DNA of 64,000 bases from Tillandsia leiboldiana (Eukaryota; Streptophyta; Magnoliopsida; Poales; Bromeliaceae), in assembly GCA_029204045.2 (NCBI GenBank), contig CM055073.1, positions 26,062,718-26,126,717 on the forward strand, written 5' to 3'. The position numbers were made by a program, and so were the translations under genes. Each line of letters begins with the position of its first letter. Position 1 is the first letter of the stretch. Positions 1-15,744 of this stretch are shown here, one piece after another. Under the pieces are notes generated by a model, which had not been told where the DNA came from, searched no databases, and saw only the letters and a program-made list of their open reading frames with translations.

Positions 1-758
1 GAGAGTTCGTCCCAATAGTTCTCATCAATATTTTAGGGGAGTTCTAATAATCCCAGTGAGCTTGTCAAAAATGAGGTAAGCAACAACCGCCCACCTCGAA
101 CAGCTCAAATCACACCCAGATAGTCTCCTGGCTGTTCACAGTCCCCTAAAACTGCTGTCTGCCGAAAACGGTGCCCTACAGCAACACACATTGCACAGGG
201 TGTAACTATATTATTCATAAAAATACAGCTTTTGCTGTTTTTCAAATGGCACGAAAAGAGAAGAGTTTTTCACCTCTGTATAGTGGTCAGAAAAATCCAG
301 AAGAATTACGGTTGTGTTCCTTGCGACGAGTAGATTGAAATCGACTCTTTAAACGCCTCGATCTAATGCTCCTACGCCAAGATAAAAATCGAAAAAGTCG
401 ATGCTGTCAAAAGTGGCTTCGGAAACCACGCCAAAAGTGCGAAATGGAGCAAAGTGATCAACATGGAAATCGAAGCCTTACCTTTTAGGAACGCGCTGTC
501 GTGAAAATCGTTCAAAAATTCCTCCTGGTTAGCCCACAGGGATTTTTCGACTGAACTGCGACGGGAAATGGGCCGAAAATGAAAATCGTCGCAGTGCGCC
601 GCGTCGCAGATAACTCACTATCGGTAACTCCAAAAATTCAGAAATTTCTAGGGGAGAGAGAGAAGAGAGAGAGGAATAATTTTCATAGAGAGCCCAAGCT
701 CTGGTTCTCTCTCTAAAGCTCGGATCCCGAGGTGAGAATGGGAGGGAGTGAGGGATCC

Positions 759-766
759 TATTTATA
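759..766 (-). promoter_or_regulatory. TATA box of the left-edge LTR
   Basis: On the minus strand this reads TATAAATA inside a GC-richer context, followed about 30-40 bases downstream by a purine/pyrimidine-rich stretch likely to be the R/U5 leader. Its position downstream of four CACGTG motifs supports its use as the LTR promoter. This is inferred from motif order only. Confidence 0.5.
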
Positions 767-839
767 ATGGGACAAGGGAATCTTCCCACACGGGATCAGG
801 CAAAACAGGAAACACCAAAATGGACCAACCAGGACACGC

Positions 840-1026
840 CACGTGTCCACAAAATAGGAAACAGCCTGTGCAAGGGCCACTCAGAAGCTGCCACGTGTCC
901 ACATGGTGCACATGCCCGATCCCCGCGCCGGGTCTTCCGGAAAATGTCGGCCAATGGGGTGATGCCACGTGTCACAGACAACGCCGCCTTCTAGAAGCCG
1001 GCCAGCCAATCAGGAGCTGCCACGTG
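840..1026 (-). promoter_or_regulatory. Cluster of four G-box/ABRE motifs in the LTR
   Basis: The palindrome CACGTG occurs at 840-845, 892-897, 966-971 and 1021-1026, each preceded by GC or TGC (GCCACGTG). They lie about 75-260 bases upstream of the TATA box on the minus strand. G-boxes bind bZIP and bHLH factors in light and abscisic-acid responses. Four copies in 190 bases look like an enhancer array. Confidence 0.5.
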
Positions 1027-1477
1027 GCAAGGGGAATCTTCGGTGCTCCCGGTGCACGCCATGCCTGTGGACCCCGCACCTGCGCGCCTGCCCGCGCTGC
1101 CCGCGCCGTGCTCCGCTGCGCTCCGCTGCGCTCCGCTGTGCTCCGCCGCGCTCCGCCGCTGCGCCGTCGGTTGCCGGAACAGTAATTCCGGCCGCCGGAG
1201 TTACTGTTCCGGTGAACAGTAATTTTGCGCCGAAAAAAAAAGTAAATATACCATTTTGATCGTTTTGGCGCGCTGAGTCCAAATTCGCTGTCCATTTCGC
1301 CAAATTCTCATCCGAAATTTTGCCGAAATTCCCCGGAAAGGCCCACTTGCTCCATTTTTCATGCCGGATCTATTTTAAAAATTCGTTTTCGACACTACTA
1401 GCTCCGATACACTGTGTGAGCTTCCTGTAGTCACTGAAATCACTGCAACAGTCTCTATAGAAGTCCGGATCATCACA

Positions 1478-2073
1478 GCCAAGGGGACCCGTTCATATTC
1501 CTCCTTCAACAAATCTTCGAAAAGCTTTTCCATAGTATCTACCCACTTTTCCACGACCCACGGATCGGTCGTCTCTCCTTCAAACACAGGTGGGTCGTAT
1601 TTTCGAAAATCCGCCAAATTCGCTCTCACCCTGTCCCGTTCGGTCTGCTGAACAGACGCTTCCCTTGCGGCGACGGCGGGCTCTACGGGGGTGGGTAATA
1701 TCACAGTCTCTCTCAAAGGGGCTTCGGCTGTGGCTCCAGGTGTAGGTCCCGAAGTCGCCGGCGTTGGGGCTACAAAAGGCGCTGTAGGCTGGACCAACAG
1801 TACCCTGGTTGTCGCGGTCTGAGGAGGGGCGGTCGTGGTCTCGCCGTCTACTACCGGCGGTGCCGTCGTAGGTGCAGTTGGCCCGGGTGGAGGGGCCTGG
1901 GCGACCACTACTGACGTAGCTAGTTGCTACGTCAATTGACGTACATGTTCTGTGAGGGCCGTTAGCTGTTGGGCCATCTCTCGCAGTTGTTGCCGAAGAA
2001 GCAGATTCTCCGCAGTCGTCGGTGCCGTTCTGTCTGCCTCTGCGTTATCAGTTGACGACCTAGTTCGGGCCAT
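1478..2073 (-). pseudogene. gag: Ty3/gypsy gag fragment, interrupted
   Basis: The N-terminal part of a retrotransposon Gag. It starts at an ATG at 2073 (MARTRSSTDNAEAD...) and has a predicted coiled segment (LLRQQLREMAQQLTALTEHV). The frame then breaks around 1927 and resumes as a Pro/Thr/Ala-rich linker that ends in the conserved block FRKYDPPVFEGETTDPWVVE. It is the same family as the plus-strand gag at 59377. The capsid and zinc-knuckle parts are missing because another LTR element was inserted at 1477. The frame break near 1925 shows it was decaying as well. Confidence 0.8.
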
Positions 2074-2281
2074 TATCCGCTGTACACAAAGAAGCCAAGT
2101 CAACCCTAGACCTAAGTGATCTAGCAACAAGACCTACGATCAACCAGGAACTCTATTTCTCTACCCTCCTCCAAGCACTCGCACTCTACGGACCTATTCC
2201 TTGATTATCTCCTTGGTTAGTTGCTAGTGGCATGTACTTCTGTGGATGTTGGTCACCGATTATCGTGGTTAAAGTTGTTTT

Positions 2282-2293
2282 GCTCTAATACCA
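2282..2293 (-). other. Primer binding site, initiator Met-tRNA type
   Basis: The minus strand reads TGGTATTAGAGC, one mismatch from the canonical plant tRNA-iMet site TGGTATCAGAGC. It lies 7 bases inside the LTR end at 2301 and about 210 bases before the gag ATG, as expected for a gypsy or copia element. Confidence 0.85.
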
Positions 2294-2300
2294 TAAAATC

Positions 2301-4720
2301 TGTCATGCCCCGGGGGTTTAAAATAAGCGAAAAACGTGTACATTTTTTTTTTATATAAGTACACCCGCCAGGCACGTGCGCAGATCCGCCACACATACAA
2401 ATTCACCCCGCAAACGGACGGAGTCTCCTTTGTATATGCACGGCGTCGCAAGCATAAATCGTACTTTAACCACACTAGCCAAGAAGTTACGTTGAGGGGA
2501 AAAAATATCATCATGCACAATAACCAAGCCGGCCACCTACATTTTGAAAGGATAAATCCACGGGTTGTAAAACGGTGCCCACACGACACCTAAATTTTAT
2601 TAAATATTTTCACAATCTTTTTACTTGATTTGAAAAGAGTGGCCGAAACAACAACTAGTAAGGGGAAACGTTCATCCACGATAAAACATAGTTCAAGCCC
2701 AACATCCACAATAATGCATCACACGCACATAAGCTAACTAACTAAAATAATCAAAACGTAAGTAAAAGAAAGGTCACCAGCCCCTAATCGGGCAAAGATC
2801 CTCGAATCGCGGCCTCACTGTCGTCCCGGATCCCACCCCTGACCGAACCTGTCACAGTGTGGGAAGTCAGTGACCAAAGAGTAAGAGGTAGATGTAAAAC
2901 ATATAAGATGCTATAAGTACTGAAAGAAAAGCAAACCGATAAACCAGAGCATCCAAAACTCCCCCTCATGAATCCACAATACCCCTGTAAGTCAGAATGG
3001 AACACCTGCCAAAAGGTCTAAGGACCCCCAGCGAAACGAAACACCTTGCTCTCACCTTGGTGCTTTTAACCCCTCTACAGTACTTGTGCGGCACCTTAAG
3101 TAACCGTAAAGGGGTCCCTACCACGTCACCTACTAGGGTACACGGGTCAACGTACCATCTCTCCGGAAAAGTACACCGATGCGGTGGCCAAACGGCTGGT
3201 GTGCGCGTAAGCAGCCATGAACATAAGAACCGAAATCGGTTTGTGATATAGAGCACCACGACACCAGTCGCAACAAATAATAATAAAGGAATACTCATGC
3301 GAAAAGGGGTTAGTTGAAAACCATCAGCACATCTACTTTACTTTTACATAGAACATGATGAGACCTCACTTTAAAAAAAGACGCACGAAAAGGGCACCCA
3401 CCTTGCGTCGCGTTGAACAGAACACCTGAAACCGTCCTGCGCCCTTGCATGACTCCCGGACCCCTAAAAGTCCCCAACAAAACATCAGTAACACTTAACT
3501 TAAAAACCCAGACCTCCCGAGTAGAGAAACAAACTAAGAGACGCACGGGTGGACACAGAGACCGGGCGGCGGGGCTTGACAACCCTGCGCGGGCGATTTC
3601 CCCGCGCGGCGCGCGTTGCGGAGTGACCCTGCGCGGGCACCAGCCCGGCGCGGCAAGATCCCCACGCGGCGCGCGTTGCCTACGGGCAACGCCCGCGCTG
3701 CACCAGCCTGCGCGGTGCGCACGCTGCCTGCGGGAAACGCCCCGCGCGGCACCAGTCTGCGCTGGCGCGCGCTGCCTGCGGGCAGCGCCCGCGCGGCACC
3801 AGTCCGCGCGGGTGCCTGCGCTGCCTGCGGGCGGCGCCCCACGCGGCACCGGTTTGTGCGGGTGCGCGCTCCCTATGGACAGCGCCCCGCGCGGCACCCG
3901 CCCGCGCGGTTCACGCGCTGCCTGCGGCCCGCGCGGCGCGCGTTGCCTGCGGGCAGCGCTGGCGCGGCACCGCGCCGCCTGCGGCGCGGCCCCACGCGGT
4001 GTGCCGCACCGTATGTGGTGCGGCCCCGCGCGGCGGCGGCCCCTGCGCAGCGCGCCGCACCGTATGTGTTGCGGCCCCGCGCGGCAAGAGGTGCGGCGGC
4101 GGCGGCGACGCGACGAACGGCGAAACCCTAACGGCCCAAGAAAACCCAACCAAGAACGTCGAAAACTCAATAACTAATGCCGCTTACCTTGATCTATTGG
4201 AGAAGATGATTCGTTCCCATTCCTCGCGGTGGTGAGGATCCGGACCCGCTCCCCACCGACGGTAACGTCTCGATCCCGGCTTTCGGCACGTTGATCGAAG
4301 AAGATTCGGTTTCCGCTTTCATTTTTCTCTCTTTTCTCTCCGATTAGGGTTTTCCTTTTTCTCGTACGTACCAAAAATCCCTAAAATGCGATAGACGGAA
4401 ATTTCTAACTAACATCTAGATAAGAGTGCCACCTAAGCCAAGTTCTACACCAGTCGGCGCGGATTATGATGCACCCAAGCTTTAACGGGTTCGACTTATC
4501 CCATCGTACCCGTTAACGCAAAAGACTCAATCCGGGAGATCCGTAAGTCGGATTTCGGATCCGATTGCTCCGCCGTTCACCAATTCTCGGGCTCTATCAT
4601 GGAAAAATATCCGCAAACCACCACGGTCTACCCATGAAAACTTGATAATTTAGTTCTCCTAAAAAAACTAATTTATTAAAAAGGAAAAAAAAATAGGACA
4701 GGAAAAGTCAAGATACTACA
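2301..4720 (-). mobile_element. 5' LTR of Ty3/gypsy element (minus strand), about 2.4 kb
   Basis: On the minus strand the LTR begins TGTAGTATCTTGAC at 4720 and ends CGGGGCATGACA at 2301, directly before the primer binding site. The plus-strand LTR at 56231-59150 has matching landmarks in the same order: the TGTAGTA start, a GC-rich minisatellite, a block containing GTACGTTGACCCGTGTACCC, and the GGGGC(G/A)TGACA end. The two are diverged members of one family. The element landed in the 5' LTR of a TRIM, whose remains start at 4721. No 3' LTR is in the window. Confidence 0.8.
3548..4112. repeat. GC-rich minisatellite inside the gypsy LTR
   Basis: About 560 bases of degenerate repeats built around GCGCGG, CGCGCGTTGCCTGCGGGCA and CCCGCGCGGCACC. 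Long open frames occur on both strands here because stop codons are rare at this base composition. The proteins read as Ala/Arg/Pro/Gly repeats, so I do not treat them as genes. A similar array lies in the related LTR at 56860-57700. Confidence 0.85.
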
Positions 4721-5098
4721 TTTAGGTTGTGGTTTTGGCCCAACGAGTTATTATTTTTAGTGTGCCGGATCGTTATATTTGATATAAGAGCCAAGTCATC
4801 TGCTGGAAGTGTGTAACGAGTCTCGGCTGAGTCTGGGTCTAGATGACAGGGCTAGCGAGACAAGTCTCACATCGTCTGGTGATCTTGAGCTGTGTGTGTG
4901 TTTGGACTGACAAGAGCGCCAGGCTTAAACAGGGAGAGTCTGTGACACTCCAATAGTCCTACATCAGATGGGAATAGAATTGTGATCGATTGGTTATATA
5001 AGAGAGTTGGACACTAGTAATAATAACTGAGCTTAAATTTTTGGAATGTGGTTTGGGCCCAACGAATTATTATTGCTAGTAGGTCGCGCCATTATACA
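4721..5098 (+). mobile_element. TRIM retrotransposon (family 2), 5' LTR truncated
   Basis: The 3' LTR (4941-5098) runs from TGTGACACTCC to GCCATTATACA and ends CA. It is preceded by a purine-rich tract (AAACAGGGAGAG) that can serve as polypurine tract. A primer-binding-like site, TGATATAAGAGCC, lies at about 4781-4793. Before it, 4721-4780 matches the end of the 3' LTR (GTGGTTTTGGCCCAACGAGT), so it is the stump of the 5' LTR. The missing part was displaced by the gypsy LTR ending at 4720. There is no coding capacity. Relative: 7363-7662. Confidence 0.75.
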
Positions 5099-5785
<687 letters not shown>

Positions 5786-5787
<2 letters not shown>

Positions 5788-7362
5788 CTTTAGGGGTGTA
5801 TATCTTACACCTTACCCTATTCTGAAATGGAGTAAATTTTACTCGTCACTCGATGTGACGAGTAGAATAATACCCACCTCAGAATGGGGTGGGGTATAGA
5901 ATATATACACCTAGCATCCCTCGTATATAAAAGAGCATTGTGCTCGTGTGGCCTATAAGGTCAAGCCAGGTGTACATGGATATACCTTCGCCAAGATTGC
6001 ATGCACCTAGTGCATTGGTGCATAGGAGAGTCTAACTGATTCACGAAATGTATGACTGGTAGTGGGTCATTAATATATTTTGTGCATGGATGTACAGGAG
6101 AGAGAAATCTTCTTATGTTGTAAAAGACTAGAGTAAAAAATAAAATAAAAAAAGGTTTTAGATTGAAATTATTTTATGCAGAAAAGTAGTAGTAGTTCTT
6201 TTTTTGATTAGTAAATTTTATTTTATTTATATATATATATATATATTTTGTGGTTGTATTTTTTTTTTTTTATTAAGAAGATGTGTTTATGATAAAATTT
6301 TAGTTTAATATTTTTGTTATGGAATCCTATCAAGAAGTACTAACGATGAAGATTTTCGATCGGTGATCAGCCTTTGGATTGATCATCTGGATGTGATGCG
6401 ACGCGTGCCAAACGATTAGGCCGAGAAGTGATCCGCTCGGTCGGATTCTTCTCAATCGAACTCTTAATAAAATTCGGCCTAGAAGAGCCGAACTGAGATG
6501 AACGGGTATCCATTTTGATTTTCGGGTGGAATGGGAATCTTTCATTCATCTCTTTTTTCAATCCAATATTTTAGGTCTAAAAATATTTTAATTATCTTTT
6601 ATATTTTTCATTTGATTAAATTTAATTTTTGATTAAAATATAAGTTTAAATTTAGAAATTAAATTTGTAATTTTAGATTTTGATTTGAATTTAAATTGAA
6701 ATTTAAATTTTGAATTTGATATATAAATTTTAAATTTTCTTTCAAATTCTATATTTTAAATTTTATTTAAATTTTTAATTAAATTTATATGGATTCAGAC
6801 TGCTGGAATTTAAATCATACTTTTTAAATTTGAATTTGAAACAAATTGTATATTTGTTTTATGTTGTGAATTTTCAACTCAATGTCAAATTTTAATTTTT
6901 TTTAAAAAATTATATTTAAAATTTTCACTTATCATTTTAAAATTTTGATAACTTTTTAATATTTAAGTTATAGCTTGAATTTAAAGTATACATTTAATTC
7001 TATGTTTTGAGTTGCGAAATCAAATTTAAATTTAAATTTAAATTTTATTAATTTTAATTATTTTTTAATAATTAATTTTTTTTCTCATCGCGATCACTGG
7101 TACGATGAAATGGACAAAATTAAAGTTTGTGAATTCAAATGAATTTGGGCAGAAAGTTCAATGACTAGTCTGATGAAATAATAATCCAAACTTAATTCAA
7201 ATATATTTAAAAATAAATTTAAATGCTTTATTTGATTGCTATTAAGATTTGGAGTTATATTTAGATTAGCATTTATACATTGTTTCAAGTTATGCTTGTA
7301 ATCTGCAAATTGCAAAAGAAGAAGTGTGAAATTCAAAGTTTCACTTATATTTGAGCTTCAAC
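5786..7362. other. AT-rich intergenic sequence, no gene
   Basis: The part 5786-5930 resembles the small inverted-repeat sequences at 17389 and 35944 (motifs GGAGTAAATTTTACT and GGGTATAGAATATATACAC). A segment of higher GC at 6340-6545 has short minus-strand frames without a recognisable domain. The part 6560-7080 is built of AAATTT-type low-complexity sequence. Confidence 0.5.
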
Positions 7363-7662
7363 TGTAACGATTCGACCCACTAGCAATAATAACTCGTTGG
7401 GCTCAAACTACAGTCCAAAATACTCGTCTTGCTAGTCTTGTCATTTAGATCCAGGTTCAGTCGAGACTCGTCGCACACTTCCGACTGGTTATTGGCTCTG
7501 ATACCAAATGTAAGGACCCGGCCCACTAGCAATAATAAATTGTTGGGCCCAAATCACAGCCTAAAATGCTTAAGCTCAGTTATTATTAATAGTGTCCATG
7601 TCTCATATAAATCCAATCATAATTCCATCCACATCCGATGTGAGACTATTCGGAACGTCACA
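7363..7662 (-). mobile_element. TRIM retrotransposon (family 2), 3' LTR truncated
   Basis: In minus orientation the 5' LTR (7662-7509, 154 bases) runs TGTGACGTTCCG to GGGTCCTTACA. A primer binding site TGGTATCAGAGC (7506-7495) follows, identical to the tRNA-iMet consensus. After a short internal part, 7423-7363 repeats the LTR end (CTCAACGAGT to GTTACA in inverse). It is related to 4721-5098 through the shared LTR core GGGCCCAACRAWTTATTATTG. Confidence 0.8.
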
Positions 7663-7782
7663 TCAACTCTATTAAGATGCAGCAACTAATTAATATACAT
7701 TGTACACTAAATATAGATTTCATGAGTTTAATAATTCTAAAACTATACATTGTACACTAAATATATATGCATATAACACACA

Positions 7783-7784
<2 letters not shown>

Positions 7785-7843
<59 letters not shown>
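7785..7843. repeat. (TA)n microsatellite
   Basis: A pure TA tract of nearly 60 bases, starting about 20 bases past the LIR1-like stop codon in transcript direction, so it probably lies in or next to that gene's 3' UTR. Confidence 0.9.
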
Positions 7844-7847
<4 letters not shown>

Positions 7848-7861
7848 CAAACATCTTAAAC

Positions 7862-10707
<2,846 letters not shown>

Positions 10708-10773
10708 TGGTTCTTTTTGGTGTTCAAAAACTTTTCCTATTCTTGTTTACATTATATGTGGGATGTTCCTTTC

Positions 10774-10889
10774 TATTTATAAAGTAGATCAAAGGTGATA
10801 GGAGAACAGGGGAGCAGTGGATAAGATTCCATCACTTGTTATTGGTTGAGCTCCTCTCGGAGCATGGCCCCACTTTCAATGAAGATATT
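10774..10889 (-). promoter_or_regulatory. LIR1 promoter: TATA box, CCAAT, GATAAG and evening-element core
   Basis: Upstream of the LIR1 ATG (10707), the minus strand has TATAAATA at 10781-10774, which would give a 5' UTR of about 35-45 bases. Further up lie CCAAT (10845-10841), a GATAAG I-box-type motif on the plus strand (10820-10825) and AATATCT (10889-10883), the core of the evening element. I-boxes and evening elements fit the light and circadian control known for LIR1. The motifs are seen; their function is inferred. Confidence 0.55.
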
Positions 10890-10899
10890 TGGTGAAAAT

Positions 10900-10955
10900 A
10901 TGTAAGTACCCCCTCAACTATTGCCCATTTTTTAAATTCGTCCTTAAACTTTAGG

Positions 10956-11044
<89 letters not shown>

Positions 11045-12145
11045 TATTATTTATTATTATTTTTTTTGTAAATATCTGTTTTTTTATTTTTTCCTTCTAA
11101 TTTTTAAAAATCTATATTTACGTTAGAGGGTTACGGCAATAATGAAGATGGTGAAATAACTAAATTATTCTTACTTATTTTATAAGAAAAAAATTAATTT
11201 TTAATATATTTACGTTATTTTAAAAATATTTTTAATATAAATTATAAGAAATAAACGAAATAGTGACAGAACCCTGACTCTGACGGAGGGAGCCCTAAAT
11301 ATATTAACTTGAATTTTTGAGAGGGTAAAATATAAATTTTTAGTGAAAAAACAAATATTTATTAAAAAAAAAATTTGTAATTTAGCCTAAACTTTAATCA
11401 TTTTGATTGGCACCAACTTAACTTTTATTTATTCTTATTTAAAATTTTGGCGAATTAAATTGGAGATTTTATTATAATTAATGGGCTAGAATAATCTAAA
11501 TTGTTGCTAGTTTGCAAATAGTCACCGAAATTATAAAAATTTAATACTAACATTTAAATTTTTTAATTTTTGCAATTAACCATCTAAGTTCATGATCGAT
11601 CAATTTAAAGTATACTACAATTATCAAATTGGCCATATTAATAAGTCTTGTAAATATTAAAAATATATTTTAGTGATAAAATTGACCATGGTTAATTATA
11701 ATATTTTTTTACCACAAAACTAAATTTTGACCTTAGCAAAATCCTAACATGTTGGTGGTTAGTATTAATTGACCATTAAGCCTATTTTAATTACTTTAAA
11801 TTGACAGAATATGAATTTAAATAGTTAATTAAAAAATCTAAAAGTTTCAGTGATTAATATTCGATTTTAAAGGTTAGATATGATATTTGATCTAATCAAT
11901 AACTAATTTAATTGGAGGCATCAGTTAGAAAAAAAAAAGATGAAGGGCTAAGTTCAAAATGTAATATAGTTGAAGGGGTTTCCGTGCATTTTCACCAAGA
12001 TATTTCCCTTCCTCTTGCGCTGTTCTTTAGATATTTTCGTTTTAGAAAATTCTATCCATACACTTCTTTTTATAAGTTGTATGATGGACACATTCATATA
12101 ATAAATAATGTTAATCTAATTATTATATGATGTGATAAATAGAAT
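10900..12145. other. AT-rich intergenic sequence with a (TA)n tract
   Basis: Contains a (TA)n tract at 10960-11040 flanked by inversely related text: CTTAAACTTTAGGCTAA on the left and TTTAGCCTAAACTTTAAT near 11384 on the right, which suggests an old MITE. The rest is low-complexity AT-rich sequence. No gene seen. The counterpart is 29690-30975. Confidence 0.5.
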
Positions 12146-12155
12146 AATATTGATA

Positions 12156-12994
<839 letters not shown>

Positions 12995-13222
12995 GGCTAG
13001 AATACTATAGATAGCACCAAGTCGTTGGTGCTATCAAGTTTTTAGCCTTTAGATTAAAAAATGTGTGGTTAAGTGGATAGTGGTCCCCTAGGGTTTATTA
13101 GGTGGTTGGTTGAATAATAAAAATCTTAGGGGACCACTATAATCCCAACCGTATACTTTTTTATCCAACGACAGAAAACTTGATAACACCAATTGTTTAA
13201 TGCTATCGCTAGTATTCTAGCC
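12995..13222. mobile_element. Micron-type MITE in (TA)n, copy 2
   Basis: Bounded by GGCTAGAATACTATAGATAG and its inverse counterpart CTATCGCTAGTATTCTAGCC, so about 20-base terminal inverted repeats on a 228-base element. TA repeats flank both sides. It is absent from copy B. Confidence 0.8.
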
Positions 13223-13804
13223 GGACTATATATATATATATATATAATAGGACAAAATTTTTTAATCTGAGTTTGGTATTTTTGGAAGTAGTAAGATCCA
13301 AAAGGTTAAAAGATTTAAGCGTGTTAGAGCTAGAGTAGTTCTAGAATGGATGACTTCTTAGGAAGAGAGGCGTCACAGTTGGTATTAGAGTCATTCACCA
13401 GTTGGAAATGCGAGATGAGTCTCGGCTGAACCGGAGTTATATAGCGGGTAGAGCGAGGCTTTCCGGGTAATGACCGTTGTGGGTGGAGTGTAATGACCGT
13501 TGTGGGTGGAGTGTAGCTCCCCACAAGATCGGCTAAGGCTAGCGAAATGAGTCTCACATCGCCTAGTGCTTGTGAGTGTCTTTGAGCCTGACGAGGACGT
13601 CAGAGCTTAAATGGGAGAAGAATGTAACACTCCCGAAATTTAGATTAGTCCTATATATAAATGATATAATAGGATAAAATTTTTTAATCCGGCTATAACA
13701 TTTTGGATGGTAACAAAATCTAAGAGGTTAAAAAAGTTAAACGTATTAGACCTAGAATAGTTATAAAATAGATGATCCATTAAAAAGTTGGATGTCACAA
13801 ATAT

Positions 13805-14729
13805 CATCCATCTAATCGATGATGTTAATTTAGTTGTCATATAATATGACAAATAAAATAAATTTATCTATTAAATAGATGGATTATGTATTATACACGC
13901 CTGGATGAGTATTTATTGCTCTTTTGTTTTGTTCACGGAGTCATCCTACAGATCTTTTTTACCGTAGAGGACAGAACTTGATGTTAATTTGGTTGGTATC
14001 TTGTGATGAGATGTCGGGGAAGAAAGGGAAGATATTTATTAAGGGACGTTTGGTTTCGATTATCTTGTTAAGATTATAGATAATTCTGTCAGAATTACTG
14101 TATTTGATTTATTCAGTATGTAATTCGTTCGGTAATATAATATTACAAATGGTGCAAGATTATATTAAAAATATTATCGAGTGGGATGTGGTATCTCGTA
14201 TTAGTGAAAACGGATAATATTACATAGCATGTAAAATTATAATTTTACTATCCAACTCATGAACTCTTTTAATACGTTATTTTTAAATTTTTAATTCAAA
14301 ATTTTGAATTATAAAATTTTTAATTTTAAATTTTATATTTTAAATTTAAATTTTAAATTCTTTAATTATTTTTTAAAATTTAAATTTCAGATTCATTTAT
14401 TTCAATTGAGATGCGAAAATTTAATTTCTGTTTGAATCTGATCACTACGCTAATTGCCATATCGTCTTTCTAACAAAAAGATAAAATGGTGGTTGATTTA
14501 ATGGAATCATTTAATTAATAAAAATTTTAAAAAAATATTTTTTGCACGTTTCAAAAGAGATGCATATTTTACACCCTATCTATTTTAAAGTGGAGTAAAT
14601 TTTACTGATCATTTCGAACTGATCAGTAAAATATACTACTGGTCATTTTGAAGCGACAAGTAAAATATATTACTGGTCATTTCGAAGTGACTAGTAAAAT
14701 ACACTTTATTTTTGAATGGATCGGTATAT

Positions 14730-14766
<37 letters not shown>

Positions 14767-15673
14767 GAGTGTATGAGTAGTAGCATTGCTCAAAATTTTA
14801 TTGTAAAAATGCATAGACACCCCTCAACTATAGGCCAGTATCATGGAAGTTGACACCACTTCAACATTTACTTTAGCTGAAAATTGTGCAAAAAAATCCT
14901 CGTTAATTTTGATAGACTCATTGAATAATTTGTTGAAAATTTTAATTTTTCTTGACTAAAATTATTTAATTTAAAAAATCAATAATTAAGAAGGTATTCC
15001 ATAAAAAAAAAAAATTTAAAAAAAAAGTTTAGGGGTCCATTTCATGCTAGCTCAAAGCAAAGGGTAGGGATGTCAATGGGTATGAATATTCGAAATTTTA
15101 TTCGAATCCGAATCTGAAAGGAATGAATTTATCTGTTGTTAAACGGATATGGATTCGGATATAGATATAAAAATGAAAACCCGACGGATTTAAATTTGGA
15201 TATAGATTTTGATTATACCTGACCCGAGTCCGAACCCGATCCAAACCCGAATTAATCTTACGTTATATAATATATGTGTATACAAATATTTAATATTATA
15301 TTTAAATTTATATTTTAAAATTTTAAATTTAATATAATATATTTTGTAATATTATAAAGAGAAAAAGAAAAATAATTATTTCGGTTTTGAATTTTTGGGT
15401 TCGAATTCGGATTTTGAATTTTTGATCGGTTCGAATTTGGATATGAATTTTTAAAATTCGTCAGATTCGAGTTTGATAGTCGGATTCGGATTTTTGAAAA
15501 TCCACCCCGAATCCGATCCGTTGACCGCATCTCTACTTTTGGTCTATTTATGATGGAAAAATCTTACTTATACATCAAATATTGAAATAATATATATTAT
15601 TACAATACAACCCTTTATTGTAGTAGGTTTTAGACAACCCATTTCGAATCTTCCGTATCTAAATTACATAGTA

Positions 15674-15739
<66 letters not shown>

Positions 15740-15744
15740 TATTT
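13805..15744. other. Intergenic, no gene
   Basis: Low-complexity AAATTT-type sequence with a (TA)n tract at 14733-14761. The part 14570-14720 has repeated ACTGGTCATTTCGAAGTGAC-like units. The part 15066-15535 is made of degenerate GAATTCGGATT / GGATATGGATTCGG words seen in many plant genomes. A minus-strand open frame at 15315-15530 is a Ser/Asn-rich translation of that repeat. The counterpart is 31570-33590. Confidence 0.5.

Larger units (their letters stand above)
1..1477 (-). mobile_element. Partial LTR of an LTR retrotransposon inserted in a gypsy gag
   Basis: On the minus strand the gypsy gag reading frame stops matching its relative (59825-60634) at about 1478, after the residues PLAV, and a sequence starting TGTGATGATCCGG takes over. 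A TG start at an abrupt break in gag is what an LTR insertion looks like. The block has no gag or pol similarity that I can see, but it has LTR-like promoter parts: G-boxes at 840-1026, then a TATA box at 759-766, reading leftward. The other end lies outside the window, so length, TSD and family are unknown. Short ORFs here have no recognisable domain. Confidence 0.55.

Noticed and set aside
3310..4177. Long open frames on both strands (up to 286 codons)
   Set aside because: They translate a GC-rich minisatellite in a gypsy LTR; Ala/Arg/Pro/Gly repeats, overlapping on both strands, no domain.
6330..6561. Minus-strand frames of 64-71 codons
   Set aside because: Overlapping frames of one short segment, with no recognisable domain or splice context.
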